From Epiperipatus broadwayi (Eukaryota > Onychophora > Udeonychophora > Euonychophora > Peripatidae): a stretch of 64,000 nucleotides of DNA. Location: contig JAQFVV010006654.1 in the NCBI GenBank assembly GCA_028023455.1, positions 62,001-126,000 on the forward strand, written 5' to 3'. Numbering within the stretch: the first letter of the stretch is position 1; each line of letters opens with the position of its first letter. The translations under genes and the position numbers were made by a program. Under the pieces are notes generated by a model. The model did no database searches and was not told the DNA's origin. It saw nothing but the letters and a program-made list of their open reading frames with translations. Shown here piece by piece: positions 24,801-36,739 of this stretch.

Positions 24801-27385
24801 TATAAATATAAAATAATATATTAGATATTATTGTTAGTCATGAGAGTATGTAGATACTTAATAAGGAGGAGTATCTGGGTATTCTTATGCCATTGAACAA
24901 GTATTTTGTATTTGTTTAATGTTAAGGGGATGTGATCAGTTTATAGGTAAACGAGTCTCATATTGATTATATTTAAAACATATATTATTTTAGAAATATT
25001 TACTCATGACAAAGTAACTTGAGATAAATACTAATCTTATCTAAATTTAATTGTTATAGTTAGAGAAAATGGTCGGGATATAGTACGTTTGTTAATAGAA
25101 CCTAACTCGAATCCAAGTAGGGCCTAATATAAAGGACTTGGAAACTCTGCTTAGGGTCATACCACCTATAGACAGGCCACAATTTATATATATATCGTAA
25201 GCGAAATTTATCTCTGTTTACATAGATGTAATCTCCTAATATCATCAAACTCAAACTAAAAATTCATGAAAAAATATAATTCTATATATATAATTACAAA
25301 AAATAGATTGACTCAGCTATAGATAAAGTTATATTAGTTATTGAAACCTAGAAATTGTAACTCCTTTAAATCAGTTTTTTTTCTTTATTTTAAAAGACAG
25401 CAAGCCAATATAATATTTTCTGCCTTATCAGATAATTATTTTTATCATATCTAAATGTGCAAAAAACATTAGTAATTTTTATATTAATTAATAGGTTTCA
25501 ATAAATTACTTCTTTTATTACTTAAAATTAAATTCAGTGTCAGTAACATTCTTATTTCTGTCTGGTCTTAGTTCTGTTTTTGTATTTAATTAAATAACTT
25601 GTTTATGCCTCTAAGGGTGCTTATGCTTTATGTTGAATAATATATGTCAGATATGTTAGGATAAACGAAGTAAAATATTATTATTGTATACAAGTAATAC
25701 TTCATCATAGATAGTTTTCCTTAGCTGAAACATATTTGGTATATTCAAATAATACTACTAGATGATGCAACTCTTAATCCGATTCTTATATAGATATATA
25801 GTAGTGATGATAATCAAAAATATATTTTTTAGAATTCTTTAGTATGATTTTTACAAAATAAGAATAAAATTGCAGTCATAATAATTATCAATGGAAATGG
25901 AAATAGGGTCCTCATTATCTGCAAGTTTTAACAAAATATTTAATAGCGTTGGTATTCTTATTTTATCTCTATATAAATACCACTTAAATATGTAATAAGA
26001 TTATTAACAATTAATCTTAACTTACATCATCTATAAAAATTTCCACAATCTTTCAAGTGTAATGCTTGATGAACAAATCAATCAAAATCTGCTGCGCAAA
26101 TGTTTTTATCATAACTGATATTATCATTAACTTGCAAAATAATTTTCCTCGCATTATCAAATACAGCATTTTATTTCTATTTGAACACTACTGTTGATAT
26201 ATTACTGCTAAATTTAAGCTCAAACTTTAAAAGTATTTAAATAAAGACTGCGTTGCTGTGTTCTCTATTTTCAGCACAGACTTGGATTTTTTAAATCAAA
26301 TATTGTTGCTTAACCTATTCAGGGCTTAATTCTTCCTTCTCATTTGAATAAATTGAAGTAATAACTCTATATCTGAACATTTTACTTTTTACAATTAAAC
26401 CCCAATCTGATAATTTTTATAAGCAGAATTCTGACTTAATTTTAATCTCATCTGCTCTTATTTACACAAATTTATTAATATAGATTTTTTTAACTTTTTG
26501 AAGCATAATGTTATTCGGATAACAACAATTTATCAAAATATAATTGTTCATTTAGGAAAGAGATGATGCAACCAACTATCTACTCCTGAATACTAGGAAT
26601 GTTATGATTAATTAATTTTCACCAATAAACAACAATCTTTGCATAATATTATAAAGTATTATTTTTTTAAAATGTGTTTCATCAATCAAGTAACCATAAA
26701 CCACCCTAGTAATTTCTTTTATAATTATTTAAATATTATAATATTCTAGTCTACACTGATAATATATTTTTTATAACCAACTTTTTTTTTGGAAAATATA
26801 TAATAGACAACCTATAAATATTTTCGAAGTATAAAATCTTGTGAATAATATTAGTAAAAGGATCTCATACTAAAGTTTTATTTTATTTTGTTTCATATGC
26901 TACAAATCAAAAAAGAATTAGTTCACCACTTATATAATTACTTTAAACTCCTAAATTGCTTCTAGATCCTTCCATTTATTTTATTAATTTTCCAAGTAAA
27001 GAGTATCACATCTTTCTCATAATCTCATAACAAATAATAAATTATTATCAGTGAAACAAACATCCATTGTATACCAAATCCAAAATGGCTCAACATAAAT
27101 TTGGAGCATGAATGTATTTAAAAAAATAAATAAATAAAAAGCATTAAATAATTTAAGTCTTTTACTTTGTTGATCCCTAATATATATTTAAACATTGTTA
27201 TAAAAATTTAAATATGTACTAAAAACAATCACAAAGTGAAAATATATAATGTTAAATAGACAATCTTGTTAATATATAAAGAGAATTAAGTTTTAAAAGT
27301 GACTGCCACTTTTTTATTATCTCATTATCGGATGACTTATCTCATTTATTATAACTGCATTTTTTATTTAAAAAATCTTCAATGA
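18895..27385. other. Long AT-rich gene desert
   Basis: Eight and a half kilobases with no supported gene. Frames up to 93 residues are low-complexity translations rich in I, N, K, F and Y with no domain. Small items seen are a (TA)n tract near 22104-22119, a run of about 10 G near 23605-23614, and a less AT-biased patch at 25060-25200 with no recognised family. Confidence 0.5.
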
Positions 27386-28048
27386 ATTGTAATATATAGG
27401 GTATTTTGAGCTCAGACATTTACACCACCCTCAACTATCCATACTATCTCATACCACTAATACACCTGACCACATATATTTCTAAAAGATAAATAATCAC
27501 CAATATACATATTCTGTGGTAAACCAGCACTCCTCAGTTGGTCCAGATTATCATCTCTACACATATATACAATAAGTGCTCAGATTTATATTAAGATGGC
27601 CAATCTTCATACTTTAATGAACAGACTTCAATCCACTCCATCCTCCAACTCTTCAGCCATCCATCCTATTGAAAATCTGATGCTGGAACACTCAAAGCCC
27701 ACACTGATGCTGACATTCACACCCAGGTTGAACATAAGTCATATATATTACATTGTTTGTACAGGTATATAAATATAGTCTGTATGTTAGGTATTTAGTA
27801 GCTTCAATGTCTATCCAGTTTTCATATATGTACTTTAATGGATTATGTCCTGTACAAGAGGGGTAAGAGTGACTTATGGTCAACCTGGGTGTGATGAGAA
27901 TGTTAGCATCAGTATGGGCTTTGAGCATTCAATTATCAGATTTTCAATAGGTTGGACAGCTGAAGAGTTGGAGGGTAGAGTGGATTGAAACCTGTCCATT
28001 AAAATATGAAGATTGGTTATCTTAATATAAATCTGAGCATTTATTGTT

Positions 28049-28053
<5 letters not shown>

Positions 28054-28098
<45 letters not shown>
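28054..28098. repeat. (TA)n microsatellite
   Basis: A TA array inside the inverted family A copy. Confidence 0.95.
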
Positions 28099-28101
<3 letters not shown>

Positions 28102-28214
28102 CGGATTGTACTTAATATGGTGGAATATAGAATAGTATAGCAAAGAATTTTAATCTTTAATTTTATAAGGATTTTTAAAATTTTGTAGTTTTATTTAGTG
28201 AATATTTTTTTTTA

Positions 28215-28291
<77 letters not shown>
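28215..28291. repeat. (TA)n microsatellite
   Basis: A second long TA array; between the two arrays lies about 115 bp of unrelated sequence. Confidence 0.95.
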
Positions 28292-28294
<3 letters not shown>

Positions 28295-28480
28295 GAAATG
28301 ATAATGTGGACCAACTGACAAGTGCTGTTTAACATGAAATATGTATATTGGTGATCATTTATCTTTTAGACATAGATGTGGTCAAGTGTATCAGTATATG
28401 AGATAGTGTGGAGAGTTGTGGTTTGTGTGAAGTCTGAGCTCAAAATACGCTATATATTATATTGTTTGTACAGGTATACA

Positions 28481-29331
28481 TATAGCATGTATTTAGATAT
28501 TAATGAATTGTATAATTTTTTTTTTCAGAATTGTGAAGAAAATGAAAGGAAATACTTTATTTTCATTTTTTTGATTTTAATTTTAAAATATATTAATAAT
28601 TTTTTTAAAGGGTTCTTTTTTTAAAAAAAAAGGGTAATTTTTTGTTCATGGACTTCGCTGGTTTGAAAAAGAGACCACTTTTTGTGAGAATAAACCTAAT
28701 TATATTAGTAAATTTTTTGAGTGCTTTAATTAAAAATATATTGTTTGTTTTTGTTTTTTTTGTGTGTGTTTGACAAATTGATTATTTTCCTTTTTTGTTT
28801 TTTGAAGGTAGGTTATTAAAAAAAACTATTGCTGCTACTGCCTCAAATAAAAATGCAAAGCCCCCAAAGAAATGCAACAATTTGCTGTTTTTGAGTCACT
28901 TTAAGCCCAGCTGAAGCATCAACAAATTATCTAATTTATAAAACAGATTACTTAAATTGTATTACAAACAACGATTTCCAATATTCATTTTCAGCTGAAC
29001 CAGAGATTTTAATTTAACTTAAATCACAACCTCTCATCTATCTTCATTATCATTATTTAATATTTACCAATATTAAAATTTCTACAACTTGATCTGCAAG
29101 TGCCACTTAATAGATTATCTTATAGTAAGTATATCCTACCAATTTTTAAAATTGGTAGCAAATATGCTGCTAAAGGTATTAAGTTTTTTCATGTATATTG
29201 TTTCATCTTTATTTGATTTTATTGCATATATAGAATATATAAATATTTGTGGTGATGATCATATGGGTATGCTGTATGTGTCATGTATATATTGTTCTAA
29301 AACAGGACAAGAAATATATATATATAAACAT
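28481..29331. other. AT-rich non-coding stretch
   Basis: No gene was recognised; frames here are low-complexity. Confidence 0.45.
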
Positions 29332-29437
29332 AAATAATTAACGGTAAAAGCAATATTATATTCTTTAGAAGCGCTTTCAATTACGTAGTAATTCTAAAGA
29401 ATTTAAAATATAATATTGCTTTTACTATTAATTATGT
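29332..29437. repeat. Hairpin with ~40-bp arms next to (TA)n
   Basis: Left arm 29332-29370 pairs with right arm 29392-29437 (core GTAAAAGCAATATTATATTC and its complement). A short TA tract precedes it. The architecture matches the 2572-2693 hairpin, but the sequence differs. Confidence 0.82.
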
Positions 29438-30720
29438 TTTTTATTTTTTGTTTTTTTTATATATAATATTTTTTATAACGGGTATTATACTTTTACATTT
29501 ATTATATATATATATAAACATTCATTTATTAATAGATAATAATTATTTATTAATGAATAATGGATAGTTTATAAAATGTGGTAATGATTGATCTATGGTA
29601 TTATTAATATCAAGATTGTATATATATATATTTAAGCTGATAGTAGTCATAATGACCCTATGTAAACATATATTATAGACACATGTTAGTCTTTAAATAT
29701 GTAAGAGTGAATGAGGTGTTGTGTGCTTAAACCATTTTTATTCCAGATCACTATATATCATCTAGACGCAGCAAGTAAACTATATATATATATATAAGTA
29801 TTTTGTATTTATTTAATTTTTGAATTACATTAGTTTATCGAAATTTTTGAAACTATATATATATATATTAGCTTATAAAAACATGAGGTTAAATATGAAC
29901 TAATCACAGTATCACTGATAACTTGTATAAAAGAAATAAGGACTCAAGAATAAAAAATCTTAGCCCATATTTTAATAATAAAAGTATTTAATCAATAATA
30001 ATAATGTTGGTTTTTATATAACAATAATACCCTATAATAGATATCTATACACATTTCGTGCCAGTGAAAAGGTGACTGGTTCTCTTTCCAAGAGCGTGCA
30101 GTGCCTTTTTTAACAGTTTAGCTATTTGCCAAAACAATTTTAAACTATGGACATGTTTGAATTACATGGCAGTATGTTTTAAAGATATTAAGTCCTAAAC
30201 AGTTTTTCTTATTCTGTAAATGTAATTGTTAATGGGGCTTTTTATGTAATAAATTATATTAAGATAAATTTTATGAGCAGTTGGTAATTGTATTTGGAGG
30301 CGCCATTTTGTTCAATAGCATTCTTTCAATTATTCAACAGGTATAGACATAATTGAATAATATCCTAAGCCAATTAGTATTTCTCACTTGCCCAATATGT
30401 ATTTTAAATTAAGATAATATGTTGATACTGATAAATGAAAATTTTAAGTTTTCACATGTTTTTATACCTTCTTTTGAAAGCTATTTTTAATAATAAAGCA
30501 ATAAAAAATAAAACAGTTTAAAATTAACTCAGAAAATTTCGTAAACAATGTTAATTTATATTAACAAAAAAAGTGTTTATAAATTAAAAATACATTTAAA
30601 AGAAAATATTAAAAAATACATTTTTAAGGAATAACTTTTAAATTGACATTAAAAATCTATTTGTATGTTTAAAATAAAAAAAATCCATTTTCATTTGTTT
30701 TATAATCAATGAAATAACTG
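29438..30720. other. AT-rich non-coding stretch with short TA tracts
   Basis: Several 12-20 bp (TA)n tracts occur (for example near 29504, 29621, 29782 and 29857). No gene or known element was recognised. Confidence 0.45.
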
Positions 30721-30721
30721 A

Positions 30722-31460
30722 ACACACACAGGCTTATTATATACCTGTGTCTATATATGTAATATATAGGGTACATGAGCACAGACTTTCATATGCCCCA
30801 CCACTCTTCACACTATCTCATAACACTGATATACTTGAACACATATATGTTAAAAAGATAAATAATCACCAATATACATATTTCATGCTAAACCAGCAAT
30901 CATCAGTTGGTCCAGATTACCACCTCTACACATATATGCTATAAATGCTCAGATATATATTAAGAAAGCCAATCCTCATACTTTAATGGACAGGCTTCAA
31001 TCTACTCCACACTCCAACTCTTCAACCGTCCATCCAATTGAAAATCTGATAATGAAATACTCAAAGGCCACCCTAAGGCTGAGATTCTTGTCATACACAT
31101 GTTGACCTAAGGTCAATATGACCCCTCATGTACAGGACATAATCCATTTAATACATATACAAGATATGGGCAGACATCTCTACTATGTAATAACTGAAAC
31201 ACACAGGCTTATTATATACCTGTGTCTATATATGTAATATATAGGGTACATGAGCACAAACTTTCACATGCCCCACCACTCTCCACATTACCTCATAACA
31301 CTGATACCCTTGAACACATATATGTTGAAAAGATAAATAATCACCACTATACATATTTCATGCTAAACCAGCAATCATCAGTTGGTCCAGATTACCATCT
31401 CTATACATAGTGTATCAGTGTTATGAGATAGTGTGGAGAGTGGTGGGGCATGTGAAAATC
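30722..31460 (+). repeat. Family A repeat as a 475-bp-period tandem dimer plus inverted end
   Basis: A full-length copy (about 30765-31165) is followed by a second partial copy in the same orientation starting about 31240; identical landmarks are exactly 475 bp apart (30747 and 31222). The conserved leader GGCTTATTATATACCTGTGT precedes both. The second copy ends in a short inverted segment (31410-31457) complementary to its own start (31264-31310), making a hairpin. The paired 62-65 residue frames are by-products of the duplication. Confidence 0.88.
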
Positions 31461-32310
31461 AATGAAAGTAAAATATTAAATTTATAAAATTCTAATAAAA
31501 TATTTTAACCCAATCTGTATTAATTTATTTTGCACATTATATCACATACAGCATATATAAATCCATTTAATTATTTTAAAATTAAAGAGTTTAAATTATT
31601 TAATATTATTGTGTTATTATATTTTCGGAAACCAGAATGTTTCGTTATATTCTATACCAAAAGTACTAAAAAAAAATCATTCACCAATCTATGTTTAAAT
31701 TATTCGACCAGTCATTATCAACCTCATTTAACACTAAATCTGGTAGTTAGATGGAATTTAATACTAGATCTTATTGTAAATTTGTGGACTGGATAATTTG
31801 AATAGAGAATAAACGTTGTTATTATGTGTATATGTATATATACATTAGTAAAAAAAAATTAGATAACCATCAAGCAAGTTTGTAAAGTAATAAACAAATT
31901 ATGTGTGTTTAATATTTTACATACACATATATTTAAATGGTGCAAGAGAAATAATTAAATCTGAAAATTCTTTTATATAAATGAGCTAATAACCCAATTT
32001 ACCTTACTACGATCAAGACTTTATTTAATTCAAATTTGGGCCAGATAAGTCTTAAAAAGAGTGCAGATCCCAAATAAATATTGATTTTTTTTTTATGTGT
32101 AACTATCTCTAGCCAATTTAGCCATCCAAAATTAAGCAGTAAATAGATATCTAACTATTTTTCGGTAGAATGGGAATATGAATGATAAATATTGAAAACC
32201 ACATTATTTGGACGTTAGAAAGATTATTAAATAGTACTTTCTTCTTCACAGGTTTTTTTTTTTTTTTTTTTTTTGGGGGGGGGGGGGTAATAATAAAATG
32301 GTCTTGTCAT
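31461..32310. other. AT-rich non-coding stretch with T-run/G-run
   Basis: No gene was recognised. At about 32251-32287 a run of more than 20 T is followed directly by a run of about 12 G, an unusual homopolymer junction. The minus-strand frame across it is an artefact of the runs. Confidence 0.5.
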
Positions 32311-32320
32311 CGAAAGCAGA

Positions 32321-32790
32321 ATTTCCCAACCTCCCGATCAACAGACCATACCGGTTTATAATTTTTTTTGCCCGTTTATGGCATTCATGCAACAATAAAA
32401 TATGCATGTGCATAAAATGTATTGCATCAGGAGATATCTGAGTTAGCATGGCACATAAATTAACCAGTGTAGCTAGTAGAATGGTTGTGAATGCATTGTT
32501 GATATTCTATATATTTGTTGTTTATAATCTTTTGATAATTTATTTGTAATCAATAGAAAACAAAAATCAGACATGGTCACTTTTGTGAGATAGTTTATTT
32601 CATGTTAATGTGTTACTTGTTTTACTAATTATTTATTAATTTTTATGCATTTAGTTTATTTATTTGTAATCGATACAATAAAAAATAAAACTTTTGTGGA
32701 ACACCTTATTTTGTAAACTTACCGATCTGTGGAATTTTTCTAGGTCATTTGCCAGTTCACCAAAAAAAAAAAAAAAAAAAAGAAGAAGGT
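32321..32790. mobile_element. Possible second, degraded hAT-like element
   Basis: CAGAATTTCCCAACC near 32321 resembles the hAT terminal motif at 2947, and the subterminal CAGACCATACCGGT has the G+C-rich character of hAT subterminal regions. The right part (ACCGATCTGTGGAAT near 32720) is complementary in style, but the terminal repeat itself is lost in a poly(A) run (32761-32780). No target duplication was identified, so this is tentative. Confidence 0.3.
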
Positions 32791-32960
32791 AAGGAAATGC
32801 CTAAAGTACATTACAGGCTTTTCTAAAAACTAAATTATCTTTTACTATATACATTCTTATATATTTATTTTATGTATAACATTTTATTATATATTTTTAG
32901 ATAATCAAGATTTTTATTTACCTTTTTCCCTTTTCATTATTTTATTGTGAAACTAATTAA

Positions 32961-34016
32961 ATGGTCACAATGGCCAATATGGTTTCTCATGCCAATATAT
33001 CTTTCTTCAATGAGACTTTATTTACCAATTCAAAAAGTGTACAAGAAATGGAACCAATGGCATTTATGATATTTTATGTAACCAACTATGTAATTTTACC
33101 TATTCTTGGTACAATAGGGATAATAGGCAACTTTCTAAATATTTTAATTTTTAAGTATGGCAAAATGAAAACAACTACATATGTTTATTTGCGATTTTTA
33201 GCTGGTGCTGATTTACTACTATCAATATCTTATATTTTGATGGGTGTTTTTGCAGAAGGAATTTTTGTTTTTGATTCATATGTGATCTGCTTTACCGTAT
33301 CAAACATGTGGGCTCCAGCAACTAATGTATTTGCTGGAATGAGTAATCTTTTAACAACTTCAATAACTGTAGAACGTTTTTTAGCTGTTTGTCATCCTGT
33401 AAATTATAAGAAATGGCAAACTCCTAATATTGCTAAAAGAATTTGTGTAATTATCATAATATTAGGTGTTATTTTACAGTTACCTGGATTTTTTCAATTT
33501 AGATGTTATGCTGATTCAAATTCAATTTATCACATGATTTTGGAAGACAGAGATTCTTACAAGCAGTTTTTATATATTTATACACTTTTAAGAGAATTTT
33601 TTGTTCACATAACACCGCTTATGATTCTCCTAATCCTAAATAGTTGTACTGCTGCTACTTTTCAAAAAATTTCCAAAAATCGAAGAAAAATGAAAAATAC
33701 TGAAAATGATGAAAAAATCAAAGCAGAAAAAAAGTTGTTAACATTATTAGCAGGATTAACTATCTCTTATTTCATTTTTACTTTGCCAGTAACTTTGTTT
33801 TTTGTTATAAATGAAATCTGTGAATGTACCTACACCACTGGACTTACAACTGTAGAGGCTATTGCTGTAGAAAGTTCAGCTATTTTCGAAATTTCAAATT
33901 CTGTTTTTCCTTTTTTTATTTATTTAGCTTTTAATAAAGATGTGCGACAAGCATTTAAAACTTTGATTTATAAAAAACAAATTATTTCTCAAAAAACTAA
34001 TACTTTTACCTTCTAA
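32961..34016 (+). CDS. Intronless class A peptide-type GPCR (FMRFamide receptor-like), paralogue 1
   Basis: A complete 351-residue rhodopsin-family receptor, expected in the plasma membrane and coupling to G proteins; the ligand is unknown, a neuropeptide being the best guess. Glycosylation sequons are at N12 and N17. Seven membrane segments carry family marks: GN at 56-57 (TM1), LAGAD at 80-84 (TM2), C110 and C182 for the conserved disulfide, ERF at 138-140 in place of DRY, and P175, P219 and P276 in TM4-6. TM7 reads NSVFPFFIY (313-321): Y7.53 is kept but the NP pair is not. The TM6 tryptophan of CWxP is replaced (FTLP). A basic ICL3 (236-258) and short tail follow. The first ATG follows directly on an in-frame TAA; ATG at codon 4 has the better Kozak context. 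AATAAA lies at 34078-34083. GPCR 2 is its paralogue. Confidence 0.95.
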   Translation: MVTMANMVSHANISFFNETLFTNSKSVQEMEPMAFMIFYVTNYVILPILGTIGIIGNFLNILIFKYGKMKTTTYVYLRFLAGADLLLSISYILMGVFAEGIFVFDSYVICFTVSNMWAPATNVFAGMSNLLTTSITVERFLAVCHPVNYKKWQTPNIAKRICVIIIILGVILQLPGFFQFRCYADSNSIYHMILEDRDSYKQFLYIYTLLREFFVHITPLMILLILNSCTAATFQKISKNRRKMKNTENDEKIKAEKKLLTLLAGLTISYFIFTLPVTLFFVINEICECTYTTGLTTVEAIAVESSAIFEISNSVFPFFIYLAFNKDVRQAFKTLIYKKQIISQKTNTFTF

Positions 34017-34077
34017 TTTAATTTCAAACTTTATACGACTTAAAATTTTAGCTGTTTAACACAGTTTTGTTAATTAA

Positions 34078-34083
34078 AATAAA
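34078..34083 (+). promoter_or_regulatory. Candidate polyadenylation signal
   Basis: AATAAA lies 62 bases past the GPCR 1 stop codon, a plausible distance for a compact 3' UTR. In such AT-rich DNA the hexamer also occurs often by chance. Confidence 0.4.
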
Positions 34084-36464
34084 TGACACAAATAATATAG
34101 TGATTTGTTGCAGAATTTCATATAAAGTTTAAATATCAGAATTGACAGAATTGAGACATGATCCCCAATCTTGAGTTCTATTTAAGAATAATCCATTCAA
34201 TGATAATAGCACATGATACAGAACTATAAGTTAAGATGTAATAAAAAATGTTAAATAAATATAGCATAATATGATTAATGAATTGTATGGTAACACTGAC
34301 TTTTCTGAAATAATACAATAATCAAAGCAAAATAGTCTAATTTACCCATTTGGTTTTCAATTTTATATATATATATATTGTAATGGACAGCAGTCACCTA
34401 ATTTCTATCATTAGAGAGTGCCACTAAAACTCTAGACTAGACTATATACTGGAGTGTGAACTTTGTATCCTAATACTTTAGCAGCTCATACTTTTTAACT
34501 TGACCATTGCAAAAAGTTTTGGATACATTATGTAGCAAACTCCATGACAAATAAAAGCAGAATCAAAACAGTGTTTATAGCTCTAAATTATTAATTAATA
34601 AGCCCATTCATCAAAAAATTTTAATTGACAAAGCCAGTGATTAACTATTTACATTTTTTAACCTGGATAAGCCAGTAATTATTTCAGCAATAACTTTACT
34701 AGAAATTTCTTAATTTCTTAAACCATTAATTATTTTATTAAAACATTTATTTAATTAGATAAATCTGTAATATTTGAAATATTAAAATTAGAAACAATAC
34801 TTAATAAAAGAAAATTTATTTTCTTAAGAATTTTTAATTATCATAAATGAAATATTTAAGCACTGACAAAAGTTTTATACATTAAGTATTGTTCCCATAA
34901 TATAAATTTTAATCAGATTTATAATCATATTAATTACAAAGTTTTTTTTTTACCAATTAAAATAACATTTACCAATTATAGTAAACACACATCTATCAAT
35001 GTGGGCATGTACAAGCATATAAAAAAACAACTTAAGATCTGAAATTAAGCTTGTGCATTATAAACCATGTAATATTTTAAAAAAACTTAAATATTGAGAT
35101 AAAAAAGATCTCTCGATCTCTCTCCATATATATATATATATATATATTGGAATGGTTAGATTTGTACCTCACACAACAAAATCCACAATCCAGAGGCAAA
35201 GAACTCTAAAGCTGACTGGGAGGGAGGTAGTGAGACCTGTAATCCAACCAAAATTCAGCTCTACTTCATGATTTAACACCTTATGAGTGACATTCATAAA
35301 GTCACACTCACTCTCAATTTAACTTGAAACCTGGCATAGGACAGGGAGAAAATATGAGACTCAAGGGATAACTGTGGAATAGACCACTTAACACACTAAT
35401 TATCTTAACTACAGCAATATATATTCAGCATATAAAATCATTAAGAAAGTGGGATAAGATAATGTAGATTGAATAAGATAATATGGATTGGATTGAAATA
35501 GAACCATGAGCAAGAAAGATATGAAATAAATTTGTATTTTAAACATGTTTATTATAACAATAACAAATGACATAAAATAAAGTAACAAAATGGCAAGGAT
35601 TATATAGCATTAAATATGTTGATTCAATACATGCAGGCATTTCCTTAATGAATGAGACTATTATCAGTACAGCTGTCTCATCTTAACACATTAAAATAAA
35701 TGTATATCTGGTTCATAAATCATGCCTAAAATCATGTAATATGCCCATCTGATTGTTCATGGCTTGCTAATGTTATAAGTTAATAGCCTAGCAGAGATGA
35801 TGAATACATACATCTCTAAAGTGGCTGTTATATATATTAATGAGGTGAGCAAATAAATAAGCTCAAGTTCATGCAGATTCAACCTGGTAACCAAGATTCG
35901 AACTTCAGTCTAATGCTGAAAAATTAATTAATAAGGAGGAAAAGAACTGGTTACCTTTAGATTTACACACACACACACATATATATATATGCTATGGTAC
36001 TATATAAAATACTGAAGAATAAGTTTGCGGTGCAAGTGAGTAATTATTCAGGACCTTCAGCATAAAATACTTGATTGCCTTGAGACCAGATGGTTTGCTG
36101 CTATTTATATAAGAACAGATAAGTTCAGGAACTCAGATATGCTTTATTAAAATAGTCTGGAACCTTATGTTCCAGTTCTAGTAAAGATAGCCATACTCAA
36201 ACTAAAGAATGGGACGGTTTGTCACTGTGAATCCATTTAAAAGATGCAGCAAACCGTAAACATGTGAATGCATAGTTTATAAAGACAAACTCATAATGCA
36301 CACACAAAAGCCCAATAGGTATACATATAATTAATTAATCATGTCTGAAACAGATAGCTTATATCTGCCAAACTGACACAATCCAGTTCTTAAACTAGCA
36401 TTATAATTATGCTAACTAAAAGGACTTAAATGAAATTATAATCTAAGTTAAAATCCTGAATCTG

Positions 36465-36470
<6 letters not shown>
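34084..36470. other. Non-coding stretch with short TA/CA tracts
   Basis: (TA)n tracts lie at 34363-34379 and 35129-35149 and a (CA)n-(TA)n tract at 35967-35991. The segments 34380-34560 and 35150-36060 are less AT-biased and each begins at a TA tract, as repeats elsewhere in the window do. AGTTCGAATCT on the minus strand near 35900-35910 resembles a Pol III B box, but no A box was found. No gene was seen. Confidence 0.4.

Positions 36471-36518
<48 letters not shown>
36471..36518. repeat. (TA)n microsatellite
   Basis: A pure TA array upstream of the Penelope-like relic. Confidence 0.95.
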
Positions 36519-36522
<4 letters not shown>

Positions 36523-36685
36523 GCAATTAAGGAGGGAATGTATATTTGATTGGCATTAATAAATATTCATAAATACACTTTAAAATTATATCTAGCTAGC
36601 ATATCACTTCTAACTAACAGATATCAAAAGTCATAAATTATAATAACTGATTAAGCAAACCTGACAAAATATAATGCAATTTATA

Positions 36686-36697
36686 ATATATATATAT

Positions 36698-36734
<37 letters not shown>
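36686..36734. repeat. (TA)n microsatellite
   Basis: A TA array with one short interruption, immediately upstream of the Penelope-like relic. Confidence 0.95.

Positions 36735-36739
<5 letters not shown>

Larger units (their letters stand above)
27388..28480. repeat. Palindrome of two family A repeats, right arm split
   Basis: A forward family A copy at about 27388-27735 is followed by an inverted copy at 27839-28045. The inverted copy breaks at a (TA)n array and a short unrelated segment (28054-28291), then resumes at 28296-28480. The halves share, for example, the CAGTTGGTCCAGATTATCAT block and its reverse complement. Frames in this interval are repeat-derived. Confidence 0.85.

Noticed and set aside
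30747-31410. Two similar small proteins starting MSIYVIYRVHEH
   Set aside because: They result from the 475-bp direct duplication of the family A repeat; they have no domain and the same repeat elsewhere lacks the frame.
32246-32449. Minus-strand frame ending in a Pro-Lys run
   Set aside because: The C-terminus is made by the G-run/T-run homopolymers; low-complexity artefact.
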